Shown here: piece after piece, positions 19,501-26,863 of the stretch | How the letters are laid out: the number at the start of each line of letters is the position of its first letter | Numbering within the stretch: position 1 is the stretch's first letter | Translations under genes and position numbers: made by a program | Assembly: GCA_947626075.1 (NCBI GenBank) | Contig: CANQQW010000004.1 | Location: forward strand, 1-52,552 | Reading direction: 5' to 3' | DNA length: 52,552 nucleotides | DNA from: an uncultured Clostridia bacterium | GTDB lineage: Bacteria > Bacillota > Clostridia > UBA1381 | Notes under the pieces: model-generated | Seen by the model: the letters and a program-made list of their open reading frames with translations, nothing else | Databases searched by the model: none | What the model was told of the DNA's origin: nothing

Positions 19501-21683
19501 TCTACATCGGCTTGCTGCAAAAGCTGCTGGTCTTGACCGTTATACACAAGGTCACTTCTACCCGTTACCGTTGCTTTCGGACTCGCCGCCTCTATCGTTA
19601 CCTCGACGCAGCGTACCTTTGTTTCGCCTGCGGCTTCCTCTTCACCCTCGTACTGCGCTTTCGTCCACGACTCATGGTTGGCATCGGACGTTGTTACAGC
19701 GTACCAAACGTGATACGTACCCGCGTCCGTCGCCTGCGGGGACGTTAGAGACTGCGCCGACGCGCCTGTGAGCGAATCCGTACCGTTCGTCGTTGTCCAA
19801 TATTGAAGCTGCGCTATACTCGCGCCGTGCTTATCGTTTACCGAGCCTAATTCTATAAGGTCCTGCGGCTGACCCGTATATACAAGTCCCTGCTTCGCTT
19901 TCGGCGCGGTCACGCCCGAGACCTGACACTTTTTGATTTCGACCTGAATACTGTTCTCGTAGTCGTCATAACCCGACGTTTTACCGAGCGCTCTGTAATA
20001 CACGGTGTAGGGACCCGCCTCCGTCGCCTTCGGGATATTGGTCGTATAGCCTGTTCCGCTGTTAAGGCTGTACTGAAGCTGCGCGCCCTTGGGTACATTT
20101 CCTTTCGTTACAAGCTCCTGCTCCTCGCCCGTGTAATCTATGACGGTGCCGTCCTCTTTCGTCGCCTGCTTCGGCGGCTGCCACTGATCCCACGCCGCTA
20201 TAGAGCCGTTGGTATGTACCTGCACTCTTATCGGGTCGCCCTGATAATCGTTGTATACACTGTTGCCGACGAGCCGCCAATGCACCAGATACGTATCCGC
20301 GCCGTTCGTCGCCTTCGGTATAGTCGTGCTCCAGTCGCTGTACGGCGTGTCGGAGCGGTCGAGCTTGTACTCGAGCTTAAGCGCGCCGTCTTCGCCGTCA
20401 GCATCGCTGTCCGGGAGACTCGCGAGGTACGCTTTCGCCGCTGTGTCGTCTATAAGCTCTATGTCATTGCTTCCCTTAAATATAAGCTCCGAATCCGCTT
20501 TCGCGGCGGGCGGCTTCGCTCCGCTCGCCGCCCCCCCGTACGCGTCCTCTTTTTGTATGCGGAAAGGCCTTGTTTTCGTTCCCTTTCCTCCAATTTCTTC
20601 CAGAGATGTCAGATTTAGGAAGAAAGCGGGGCGAACGCCGCGGTCACCGCCCGACGCCCAATGGCTGTGGACGAGGCCGTCGGAGTAGACGTGGCGGACC
20701 CAGCAGGCATTCCCGGCGTCCGGAGAACGCAGCCAGTAATGCCAGAAATTTCCATTTGACAGAGTGTCAGCAGCCGCTTGATCATCTCCGGCTATCGCAT
20801 TTTTTACGCTGTTGCCCCAAAGTCTTTTGCTCTCCGCGTCCATCTTGTCATACGCTTCCTGCGTTACCTTGCCGCGATAGTAATTTGTTTCAAATGTACT
20901 TGTGCCGCGACCCTGCTCGTTTGCCCAAACGAGGTCATGAATCTCCTGTATGTCAAGGAGGAACATGGTATCTTTAACGGTCTCTTTTTTAGCCTCGTCG
21001 TATTTGGCTGTGTATCCTGAACCGATACTTCCGCTTGGACTGAGAACTGTGTCCATAGTCCAGTTGCCGTGAGATTGGTCGTTTGTCTGGAACAGATTCG
21101 TATGCGCGCTGTCGAGGTCTTTATCCGCCGTACTCAGCAGAGAGTCATGCTCGACCTCTTTTATCGCGCGTCTTTCGGCAAGAGAGAAGCCGCTCAAAAA
21201 GCCCGGCTCTTGGTCATAGGCGTTGTAGCCGTCGTGACCCGTGTTTTTATCTTCACCCTGCCACTCACTGCCTGTATAATATGCCAATTTATCCGCTGTC
21301 GGAGGATTGCCGTGCCAATTGACCGTATCCGCCCCGCTTTGGAGCCATGCGCGAATGTTGGAATCAGCCCAGTAGTTAGAGCCGTAGTATTCACGCTGCG
21401 AGCTTACATCGCGCGCGTGCGAGCCCTTAGTCTTGTCCGTCGACGCCGCGTCAAACGGCTTGATTGTGAGAATTTTATCACTGAACATGAGCGGGTCGCC
21501 GTAATCGTCGTAGCCGATACAGCGCCAGAGTATGGGCTTGCCGTTGTACGTTCCCATTTGCAGATATTCGCCGATTTTGATGTTCGTCACGGGGTCGGAA
21601 GCCGCCGCGCTAATCGGGAATTGTGGGATCAATGAAAGTGTCAGCGTCAAAGCCGTCAGGATACTCAGTAGTCTTTTTTTCAT
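16509..21683 (-). CDS. DGR target (variable) protein: secreted DUF6273-like/C-type-lectin-like domain followed by many Ig/MBG-like repeats
   Basis: Signal peptide MKKRLLSILTALTLTLSLIPQ; NYWADSNIRAWLQS...YWLRSPDAGNACWVRHVYSDGLVHSHWASGGDRGVRPAFFLN; then numerous ~80-aa repeats with (D/Q)LVYSGxxQxLIxxG..YTVWYKVxGDDxYxx. Confidence 0.9.
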   Translation of the reverse strand: MKKRLLSILTALTLTLSLIPQFPISAAASDPVTNIKIGEYLQMGTYNGKPILWRCIGYDDYGDPLMFSDKILTIKPFDAASTDKTKGSHARDVSSQREYYGSNYWADSNIRAWLQSGADTVNWHGNPPTADKLAYYTGSEWQGEDKNTGHDGYNAYDQEPGFLSGFSLAERRAIKEVEHDSLLSTADKDLDSAHTNLFQTNDQSHGNWTMDTVLSPSGSIGSGYTAKYDEAKKETVKDTMFLLDIQEIHDLVWANEQGRGTSTFETNYYRGKVTQEAYDKMDAESKRLWGNSVKNAIAGDDQAAADTLSNGNFWHYWLRSPDAGNACWVRHVYSDGLVHSHWASGGDRGVRPAFFLNLTSLEEIGGKGTKTRPFRIQKEDAYGGAASGAKPPAAKADSELIFKGSNDIELIDDTAAKAYLASLPDSDADGEDGALKLEYKLDRSDTPYSDWSTTIPKATNGADTYLVHWRLVGNSVYNDYQGDPIRVQVHTNGSIAAWDQWQPPKQATKEDGTVIDYTGEEQELVTKGNVPKGAQLQYSLNSGTGYTTNIPKATEAGPYTVYYRALGKTSGYDDYENSIQVEIKKCQVSGVTAPKAKQGLVYTGQPQDLIELGSVNDKHGASIAQLQYWTTTNGTDSLTGASAQSLTSPQATDAGTYHVWYAVTTSDANHESWTKAQYEGEEEAAGETKVRCVEVTIEAASPKATVTGRSDLVYNGQDQQLLQQADVDVEGVKLQFSVDDNTHYSDSMPVAKSAGQHTVYYKADAVDKKFNAIAEDSVTVNIAKADADVSAGDKTITYGDELVIEASVKRSGASLSAAQVQPAQDKLKLYVDNGGGDYTLLGTTEGVDVQYTSSSDKDSGTATVTLQKNDYKDKLKPGENKVVAVYGGSVNLNNGGDDEIKVILNKKTVNFSVTAQDKAYADVSQDRPNPSNVVTATLTPSPGDVVDGDTISLAATARTESADVDTYSKVNLSNIRVLPSGDGQYYTVAQTSQDEVSLTQAIKITPVSPEKWIKAPTRKTMKFTSSPQELVTAGSAPSGCTMQYSDNGSTFQTNIPTASSIGSHQVWWRVVADENTRGNKNYTDYPEGLVYPQISSEITDKESPSVTQPKAKSDLTYQKGVQQELIDKGSAMGGAAALTMKYSLNASGPWSEDVPKAENAGTYTVWYMVEGNDDYNGQDPQSVEATIKKAKPVITQDPTPADDLTYSGDQIILIKPGEVTGGTLQYALNSDDDALYTPYIALIVGTRVGSYTVYWRVKGDANYDDYKPENNSLTVSITSAQLTPPTAKQDLVYSGDAQDLINIGTVGGTGKFEYRFYYQGQSDQISSWSETVPQGTNAGMYTVEWKVTGDDHYTDNTGSFSVTIDKANWNVTSAPVGLNLKADGAEQELVKAGVSDGEFKYAVDSNSPESFSTEIPKASAVNTYTIYYMIDGDDNHNQYGVYQVTAHINADTGKQSLEVEPPTPVQGLVYTGSEQTLIEPGSATGNGKSYTMYYSLTNNGVDWSASLPKGTDADTYTVWYKVDGDDEFDNYEPLSITAAIEKAETEFTPPRATTEQVYQNSDVALLVPGRITKGDGHFEYSLTKDDGYSETVPTKNTAGAYTVWYKITGSGPNYKDTEPVSIEVTLTETLVPPPVKTTVKKTAAGYVFEDLLLENAQNGDTVITALYNGNALVAVQFNRLADVASDSVTMSGDVTADNAKVFIWESVNSMVPRGAASVIDTITQ
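20625..20732 (-). other. DGR variable repeat (VR)
   Basis: Aligns ungapped over 108 bp to 23322-23429; 17 differences, 16 at positions that are A on the TR coding strand. Confidence 0.96.
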
Positions 21684-22590
21684 TTTCTACATTCCTCCTT
21701 AGGGATAATTCTCCCATAATTTTTTTTCGTAAATGGTACGTGTTTCCGTGCTTCGCGTGACCGAGCCACGAGGCAACGGACGAGCGTACCGTCTCGTAGG
21801 ACATTTCGCCCTTTGCGTAAGCGTCGTTAAACTTTTTTATCTTGCGTTTCATCGACGCTTTTGATTTTCGGCGGATTTTTCGGATAATTTTACCCGTCTC
21901 CGTCACATAGGTATGAAAGCCAAGGTAGTCAACTCCGTTCCGCGCGGGAAATATCTGCGTTTTCTCGTTCAGTTCGAGATGCAGCTTGTCCGCGAGAAAA
22001 TTTGTCATATTCTTCAGACAGTCCTTTAAGTAGTCCTTGTCGTTTGATATGAGGATAAAATCGTCCATATAGCGTGTATAGTAGTCGATTTTAAGCTCGT
22101 TTCTGACAAAGCGGTCAAGGGCGTCCAGATAGAATACCGCAAACCATTGACTTGTCATGTTGCCTATCGGCACGCCTACGCCGTCGGTACTGTCGATTAT
22201 CAGGTCGAGCAGCCATATAAGCTCGTCGTCCTTAAAGTACGGATACAGCATGGATTTCAGTATATCATGGTCGATAGAGTAGAAATACTTGCGTATGTCG
22301 CATTTTAAGATGTAATAATCGAGTCCCCAGCGGTTGTAAGCGCTGCGCATGAATTTTTTAAGTCTGTCGAGCGCGAAGTGCGTACCCTTGCCCTTTCGGC
22401 ATGCCGCGTTGTCATAGTCGAGACGCGGCTCCATAAAAGGTTCAAGCACGTTGTCGCATAAGCTGCGCTGTACCACTCGGTCACGGTAGTGCAGCGCCAT
22501 TATGTCGCGTTCTTTCGGCTCGTAGACCTTGAAGCTTTTGTAGCCTCCGATTTGGTAGGTATGTGTTTCCAGTTCCCGCTTTAGCGCCAT
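21610..22590 (-). CDS. DGR-type reverse transcriptase (conserved N-terminus continues in frame upstream to ~22740 without a canonical start)
   Basis: YEPKERDIMALHYRDRVVQRSLCDN...FYLDALDRFVRNELKIDYYTRYMDDFILIS (YMDD); VPIGNMTSQ (IGxxxSQ type typical of DGR RTs). Confidence 0.93.
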   Translation of the reverse strand: MALKRELETHTYQIGGYKSFKVYEPKERDIMALHYRDRVVQRSLCDNVLEPFMEPRLDYDNAACRKGKGTHFALDRLKKFMRSAYNRWGLDYYILKCDIRKYFYSIDHDILKSMLYPYFKDDELIWLLDLIIDSTDGVGVPIGNMTSQWFAVFYLDALDRFVRNELKIDYYTRYMDDFILISNDKDYLKDCLKNMTNFLADKLHLELNEKTQIFPARNGVDYLGFHTYVTETGKIIRKIRRKSKASMKRKIKKFNDAYAKGEMSYETVRSSVASWLGHAKHGNTYHLRKKIMGELSLRRNVENEKKTTEYPDGFDADTFIDPTIPD

Positions 22591-22910
22591 GGTATTGGCG
22601 TTAATGTCAAGCTCATGAAGCTCGACCTCGCGCTTGTCCCGCTTCCCCTTTCGGGAAAGTCTGTTCGCCTCGAGTAGGTTCTGGTAGTCGCATACCCTTG
22701 TGAATTGGTTTTTGTAGGTTTTGATTGATTTTTCACCGCCGTTCCGATGTCTCCCGCCTTATATAGGCTCCCCCACCGTAGGGGACGGCGCCTTTGTTAC
22801 GGCGTTTGTTGCTGCGCAACACGCCTACAACACGCTCCGCGTGTTGTTCACCTCGACGTCCCGCCGTGAACGCATTTCCTCACCGTAGGGGCTGGCGCCC
22901 CCGACAGCCC

Positions 22911-22955
22911 GGCTCCCCTTGAGGGGAGCTGTCGCCGTAGGCGACTGAGGGGTGG
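22911..22955. repeat. palindromic GC-rich intergenic element
   Basis: GGCTCCCCTTGAGGGGAGCTGTCGCCGTAGGCGACTGAGGGGTGG: two nested stems. Confidence 0.7.
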
Positions 22956-23321
22956 CTCGCAATCCACGTCTACCTTGTAGGGCGGGCTGCCCTCAGCCCG
23001 CCGCACGCGCGATCATTGGCCGCCCGCCGTATACGGGATTCTCCTACCTGCGCCCCCACCTCGCACGGCGGAACGCGCAAACGTCCCGCCGCCTAGCGGG
23101 TTTCCCTAACATCGCAAACGCCGTCTGTTCCTTTCTCACAGTCATTATTGGGATAGAATACTATATTACTCGGAACACTCGGCGTTCCGGCGTTATATAT
23201 TTATCGCGGCAAAACTCGGACGGGATATGTGTTCCGTTTTCCACCGCGACGGGAACGAAATTCCTTTCCTCTCCGTGCTCTGAACGTACCCGCTCGGATA
23301 CGCTTTCCGGCATGATTGGAG

Positions 23322-23429
23322 AGCGGGGCGAACGCCGTTGTTACCGTTCGACGCCCAATTGTTGTTGACGTTGCCGTCGGAGTTGACGTTGCGGACATTG
23401 TAGGCATTCCCGGCGTTCGGAGAACGCAG
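23322..23429 (-). other. DGR template repeat (TR)
   Basis: Coding-strand translation LRSPNAGNAYNVRNVNSDGNVNNNWASNGNNGVRPA, AAC/AAT-rich, non-coding intergenic between avd-like gene and RT. Confidence 0.96.
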
Positions 23430-23604
23430 TGCAATCCCGTCCCCCGCAGCCGTGCCGCCATTTCCGCGGTCAGTCGCGTGTATCTTAAACAGCCTAAAGC
23501 TGTTATAAGCGTAAAGTAATCTTGCATATCATTGCGGCGGGCGGAGGGAGAAACTTCCCCTCCCCGTCCGTCGCTCCTGTGAAGAATGAAGGATTTTAAA
23601 GGAG

Positions 23605-24102
23605 TTAAATCCTGAATCGCTGTCTGTCGCTTCGTATAAAACCGCCTATCAAGGCGCGCTCCTCGTATATCACGCGTGCAAGGCGTTCCTGCTGCTTTCG
23701 CGTTATACACTGCGTCCTTGCTCCGAGCGATACGAGCCAGTCAAGCTCCCGAAGTTTCAGCATCGCCGCCTGGCTGTGTCCCGCGCGTTCCTCCGCCCGC
23801 GCCGCCAGGATTCTGTGCCGCTCGAGCTGTATCATGGTAAGCTTCGCGTCCCTGTATAGTCGTTCCGTCCCGTCGCCGCAATTGCGTTTAAGCTCTTCAA
23901 CGTCATTTTTAAGCTCCCTCGTGTATTGCGTCTCCACATACACATCGTTTGCTTTGTATAGCTCATCCACTATTCCGAGCGACAGGTTCTGCATAAGCCC
24001 CACTATCGTGAAACGGAATTTCTTCGGGGACCGCTCCGTTATCTCATATACCAGCTCTGCCAATTCCTTTGCTTTCGTTATTACCTTTAGATCCTGCGCC
24101 AT
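23605..24102 (-). CDS. avd: DGR accessory variability determinant (Avd-like four-helix-bundle protein)
   Basis: KELAELVYEITERSPKKFRFTIVGLMQNLSLGIVDELYKANDV..; helical, position immediately upstream of TR. Confidence 0.82.
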   Translation of the reverse strand: MAQDLKVITKAKELAELVYEITERSPKKFRFTIVGLMQNLSLGIVDELYKANDVYVETQYTRELKNDVEELKRNCGDGTERLYRDAKLTMIQLERHRILAARAEERAGHSQAAMLKLRELDWLVSLGARTQCITRKQQERLARVIYEERALIGGFIRSDRQRFRI

Positions 24103-24207
24103 ACGTTTCGTCCCTGTTTTTCCTCATTTTCCATATGTTGGTTTGTAAAACAGCGTTTAAAATCTTCCTCCGCCGCGCAAACTGTTTATGTATAATAACT
24201 CCCCACT

Positions 24208-24237
24208 TTCTCGCAAAACTTTATGGTTTTACGAGAA
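24208..24237. repeat. left inverted recombinase site (IRL)
   Basis: TTCTCGCAAAAC-TTTATG-GTTTTACGAGAA: 12-bp arms, 6-bp spacer; inverted copy at 25555-25584. Confidence 0.85.
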
Positions 24238-24258
24238 GCAATCTATTGTGCTTTCTAT

Positions 24259-24287
24259 ATTATATCATACTTTATTTCAAATTACAA
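24259..24287 (-). promoter_or_regulatory. outward-facing sigma-A promoter directed at avd/DGR
   Basis: Minus strand TTGTAA (24287-24282)-17-TATAAT (24264-24259) with extended -10 TGATATAAT. Confidence 0.75.
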
Positions 24288-24340
24288 GATGTTTTTACAA
24301 TTTTGAGATGTTTAAATTGCAAGTATCTGATGAAAAGTTT

Positions 24341-24369
24341 TTGTAAAAAATACACAAATTTATTAAAAT
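24341..24369 (+). promoter_or_regulatory. putative recombinase promoter
   Basis: TTGTAA-17-TAAAAT, 48 bp before the ATG at 24418; RBS AAGAGGAGGA. Confidence 0.55.
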
Positions 24370-24417
24370 GATTAATGTATTCAACGTCAAAAATCTGGTC
24401 AAGAGGAGGAAAATTTT

Positions 24418-25491
24418 ATGCCAAGAAAAGGAGAGAATATTCATAAACGCAGAGATAATCGGTGGGAGGGACGGTATATCAATGGCTACAACGCCGCAGG
24501 GCGGGCGGTCTATAAGTCTGTATACGGCAAATCCTATACCGAGGTCAAGCTGAAGATGAAAAACCACACCGAAACGAAAAATTTAAGCTCTGTCAATATA
24601 TCATTTTCGACATGGGCTGATGAGTATCTGAAATCTTTGGAAAGCAAATTGAAAATAGGCACGTACAAGATTTACGAACGCTATCTGAGGAAGTATATCA
24701 AGCCGTTTTTCGGCACAATCACGCTCAGAAAAATGAACCGTGAAATAATACAGTCGTTTGTCAATTCGTTGTCCGGGCTGGCTCCGTCCACGGTCAAAGG
24801 GATATTTACACTGTTGCGTGAAATATTGAAAAAGGCAATAAGGGACGAGTATATGCCGCCGATATGGTTAGATATTGAGCTGCCAAAGGTTAGGCGGAAC
24901 GAAGCGGGAGTGTTTACGCGCAATGAACAGAAGCAGATTGAAAGCGTACTTAATATTGAAAGAAATCCGAACGAGATTGGGATTTTGATATGCCTGTACA
25001 TGGGACTGCGTATAGGCGAAGTATGCGGACTTAAATGGGACGATATTGATTTTCAAAGCGAGTATATCCACATAAATCGCACCGCACAGCGGATAACTGT
25101 TGACGGTAAATCTATTTTAACGGAATTACCGCCGAAAAGCGAAACGTCGCGCAGGAAGATACCCATACCCGCCTGCCTTATGGAGCAGCTTAAAACCGCA
25201 TGGGAGCTGCGCCGCTCGGAATATGTGCTGAACACCGACCTGCACATGATGGATACGCGCACATTTCAGTATCAGTACAAAAAAATCCTCGAACGCGCCG
25301 GAGTTCGGTACGCAAACGCGCATACTATGCGTCACACTTTCAGCGTCCGAGCATTGGAACTTGGATTTGACATAAAGACCCTGAGTGAAATACTCGGTCA
25401 TTCAAACGCTGCCGTAACGCTTCAAATTTATGCTCATTCACTTGATGAACATAAAAAAAACAGTATGGCGAAGTTCGAGAAAATGGTTTAA
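24418..25491 (+). CDS. tyrosine recombinase (Tn916-Int-like)
   Basis: N-terminal arm-type MPRKGENIHKRRDNRWEGRYINGYN; GLRIGEVCGLKWDDID, HTMRHTF, GHSNAAVTLQIYAH (R..HxxR..H..Y). Confidence 0.95.
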   Translation: MPRKGENIHKRRDNRWEGRYINGYNAAGRAVYKSVYGKSYTEVKLKMKNHTETKNLSSVNISFSTWADEYLKSLESKLKIGTYKIYERYLRKYIKPFFGTITLRKMNREIIQSFVNSLSGLAPSTVKGIFTLLREILKKAIRDEYMPPIWLDIELPKVRRNEAGVFTRNEQKQIESVLNIERNPNEIGILICLYMGLRIGEVCGLKWDDIDFQSEYIHINRTAQRITVDGKSILTELPPKSETSRRKIPIPACLMEQLKTAWELRRSEYVLNTDLHMMDTRTFQYQYKKILERAGVRYANAHTMRHTFSVRALELGFDIKTLSEILGHSNAAVTLQIYAHSLDEHKKNSMAKFEKMV

Positions 25492-25554
25492 TCGCCGTCA
25501 AAATTATGGTCAAAAAAAATTAAAAGCCGCTTTTTTCCTTGCTTTTTTGCCATT

Positions 25555-25584
25555 TTTTCGTAAAACCATAAAGTTTCGCGAAAA
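25555..25584. repeat. right inverted recombinase site (IRR)
   Basis: TTTTCGTAAAAC-CATAAA-GTTTCGCGAAAA; 27/30 identical to reverse complement of 24208-24237. Confidence 0.85.
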
Positions 25585-25623
25585 AAAGCATATCGCTTGA
25601 ACAAATTTGCGATATGCTTTTTA
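25585..25623 (+). terminator. terminator just outside the right inverted site
   Basis: AAAGCATATCGC-TTGAACAAATTT-GCGATATGCTTTTTAT. Confidence 0.75.
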
Positions 25624-25718
25624 TATATTTAACTGCATTTTCCGTCTGTATAAAGTAAAAAAGCTGAAATATAAGCAATATTTAGCCTTTTTTGGTATAA
25701 TTTTATTATTGTTTTATC

Positions 25719-26816
25719 TCATACAAACTCGCAAAGAACGGAGTTTGATACGTCTATTCCGCGCGGTGTGAGCGAATATAAGCCGTTTTTATATCTTATT
25801 AGGTTCATATTTATGAACTTATTCAGCTCATTGCCGAAAATATCCTCTATATTTTTACCGAAAAGACGGTAAAAATCGTCCGCGCTTATCCCCTTTTCCA
25901 TTCTGAGTCCCGTTATCATAAATTCTGAAATTTTGTCTTTTTCGCTGAGATATATTACATCTCGTTTGTTATCCGAGATATATTCTTCGATACCTATTGA
26001 ATTGGAGTAACGCGCGTTCCCGTCGTAAGAGTGAGCCGCCGCGCCCAAACCTATATACTCCTCACCCGTCCAGTATTTTATATTATGCGCGCACTCAAAC
26101 CCCTCCTTTGCGAAATTTGATATTTCATACCGAGAAAAACCGTGCTTCGCCAAAAAGTCCGACGTGTACGCGTACATTTCTCTGTCCGTGTCCTCGTCGG
26201 GCAATATAATTTTTCCCGACGAATATTCCCTCTCCATCTCCGTTCCGTCCTCGATTATAAGGCTGTACGCGCTTATATGCGTTACGGGCAGACTTACGGC
26301 GACAGTCAGCGTTTCCTTAAGGCTTTCCATGCTTTGTGACGGAAGTCCCGTCATAATATCTATATTAATATTTGAAAATCCGTTTTTGCTAAGGGCGTAA
26401 ACGGTATTATACGCCGTTTCCGCGTCGTGTATTCTGCCTATCGCGTTAAGCTCCGCGCCGCAAAAGGACTGCACCCCGACGCTCGCGCGGTTTACGCCGC
26501 CCGAAAGCATTGCTCGGATTTTATCATCATCAATCGTGCCGGGATTTATTTCCATTGTAAATTCATAATTATCCGCAATATTAAAATTTTCAAAACAAAT
26601 TTTACACACGCGCTTTATTCTTTCCGCGCTGAGCAGCGACGGCGTACCGCCGCCCACAAAAACAGTGTCCGCCTCAGCGCCGCGGTAAATGTGCGCCTCA
26701 TTTTCGAGCGCGTCTATATACGCGTCCGCAAGGCGCATTTTGCCCGCGTATGAGGCAAAGTCGCAGTACTTGCATTTGCGCGTGCAAAACGGTATATGAA
26801 CGTAAATCCCTTTCAC
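25719..26816 (-). CDS. hemW: radical SAM HemW / oxygen-independent coproporphyrinogen oxidase-like
   Basis: KGIYVHIPFCTRKCKYCDFASYAGK; VFVGGGTPSLL. Confidence 0.93.
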   Translation of the reverse strand: MKGIYVHIPFCTRKCKYCDFASYAGKMRLADAYIDALENEAHIYRGAEADTVFVGGGTPSLLSAERIKRVCKICFENFNIADNYEFTMEINPGTIDDDKIRAMLSGGVNRASVGVQSFCGAELNAIGRIHDAETAYNTVYALSKNGFSNINIDIMTGLPSQSMESLKETLTVAVSLPVTHISAYSLIIEDGTEMEREYSSGKIILPDEDTDREMYAYTSDFLAKHGFSRYEISNFAKEGFECAHNIKYWTGEEYIGLGAAAHSYDGNARYSNSIGIEEYISDNKRDVIYLSEKDKISEFMITGLRMEKGISADDFYRLFGKNIEDIFGNELNKFINMNLIRYKNGLYSLTPRGIDVSNSVLCEFV

Positions 26817-26829
26817 TGTAATTCCTCCA

Positions 26830-26857
26830 TAAAAAAAGAGACCGCAGCCTCTTTTTT
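26830..26857. terminator. intrinsic terminator
   Basis: AAAAAAGAGACCGCAGCCTCTTTTTT. Confidence 0.7.
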
Positions 26858-26863
26858 ATTTTA

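Noticed and set aside
17712-19748. Long plus-strand ORFs opposite the DGR target gene
   Set aside because: Arg/Tyr/Val-rich composition typical of antisense frames of a repetitive gene; no RBS or recognisable domain.
23322-23429. TR region considered as part of a coding ORF (23201..23710)
   Set aside because: That ORF lacks domain signal; TR in DGRs is non-coding and the VR alignment explains the sequence.
24208-24237. Left site considered as an intrinsic terminator
   Set aside because: No T-run follows on either strand (AAAGTGGGG on one side, GCAATC on the other).
24208-25584. The two recombinase sites considered as attL/attR of an integrated element
   Set aside because: They are in inverted, not direct, orientation, and enclose only the recombinase gene and its promoters.
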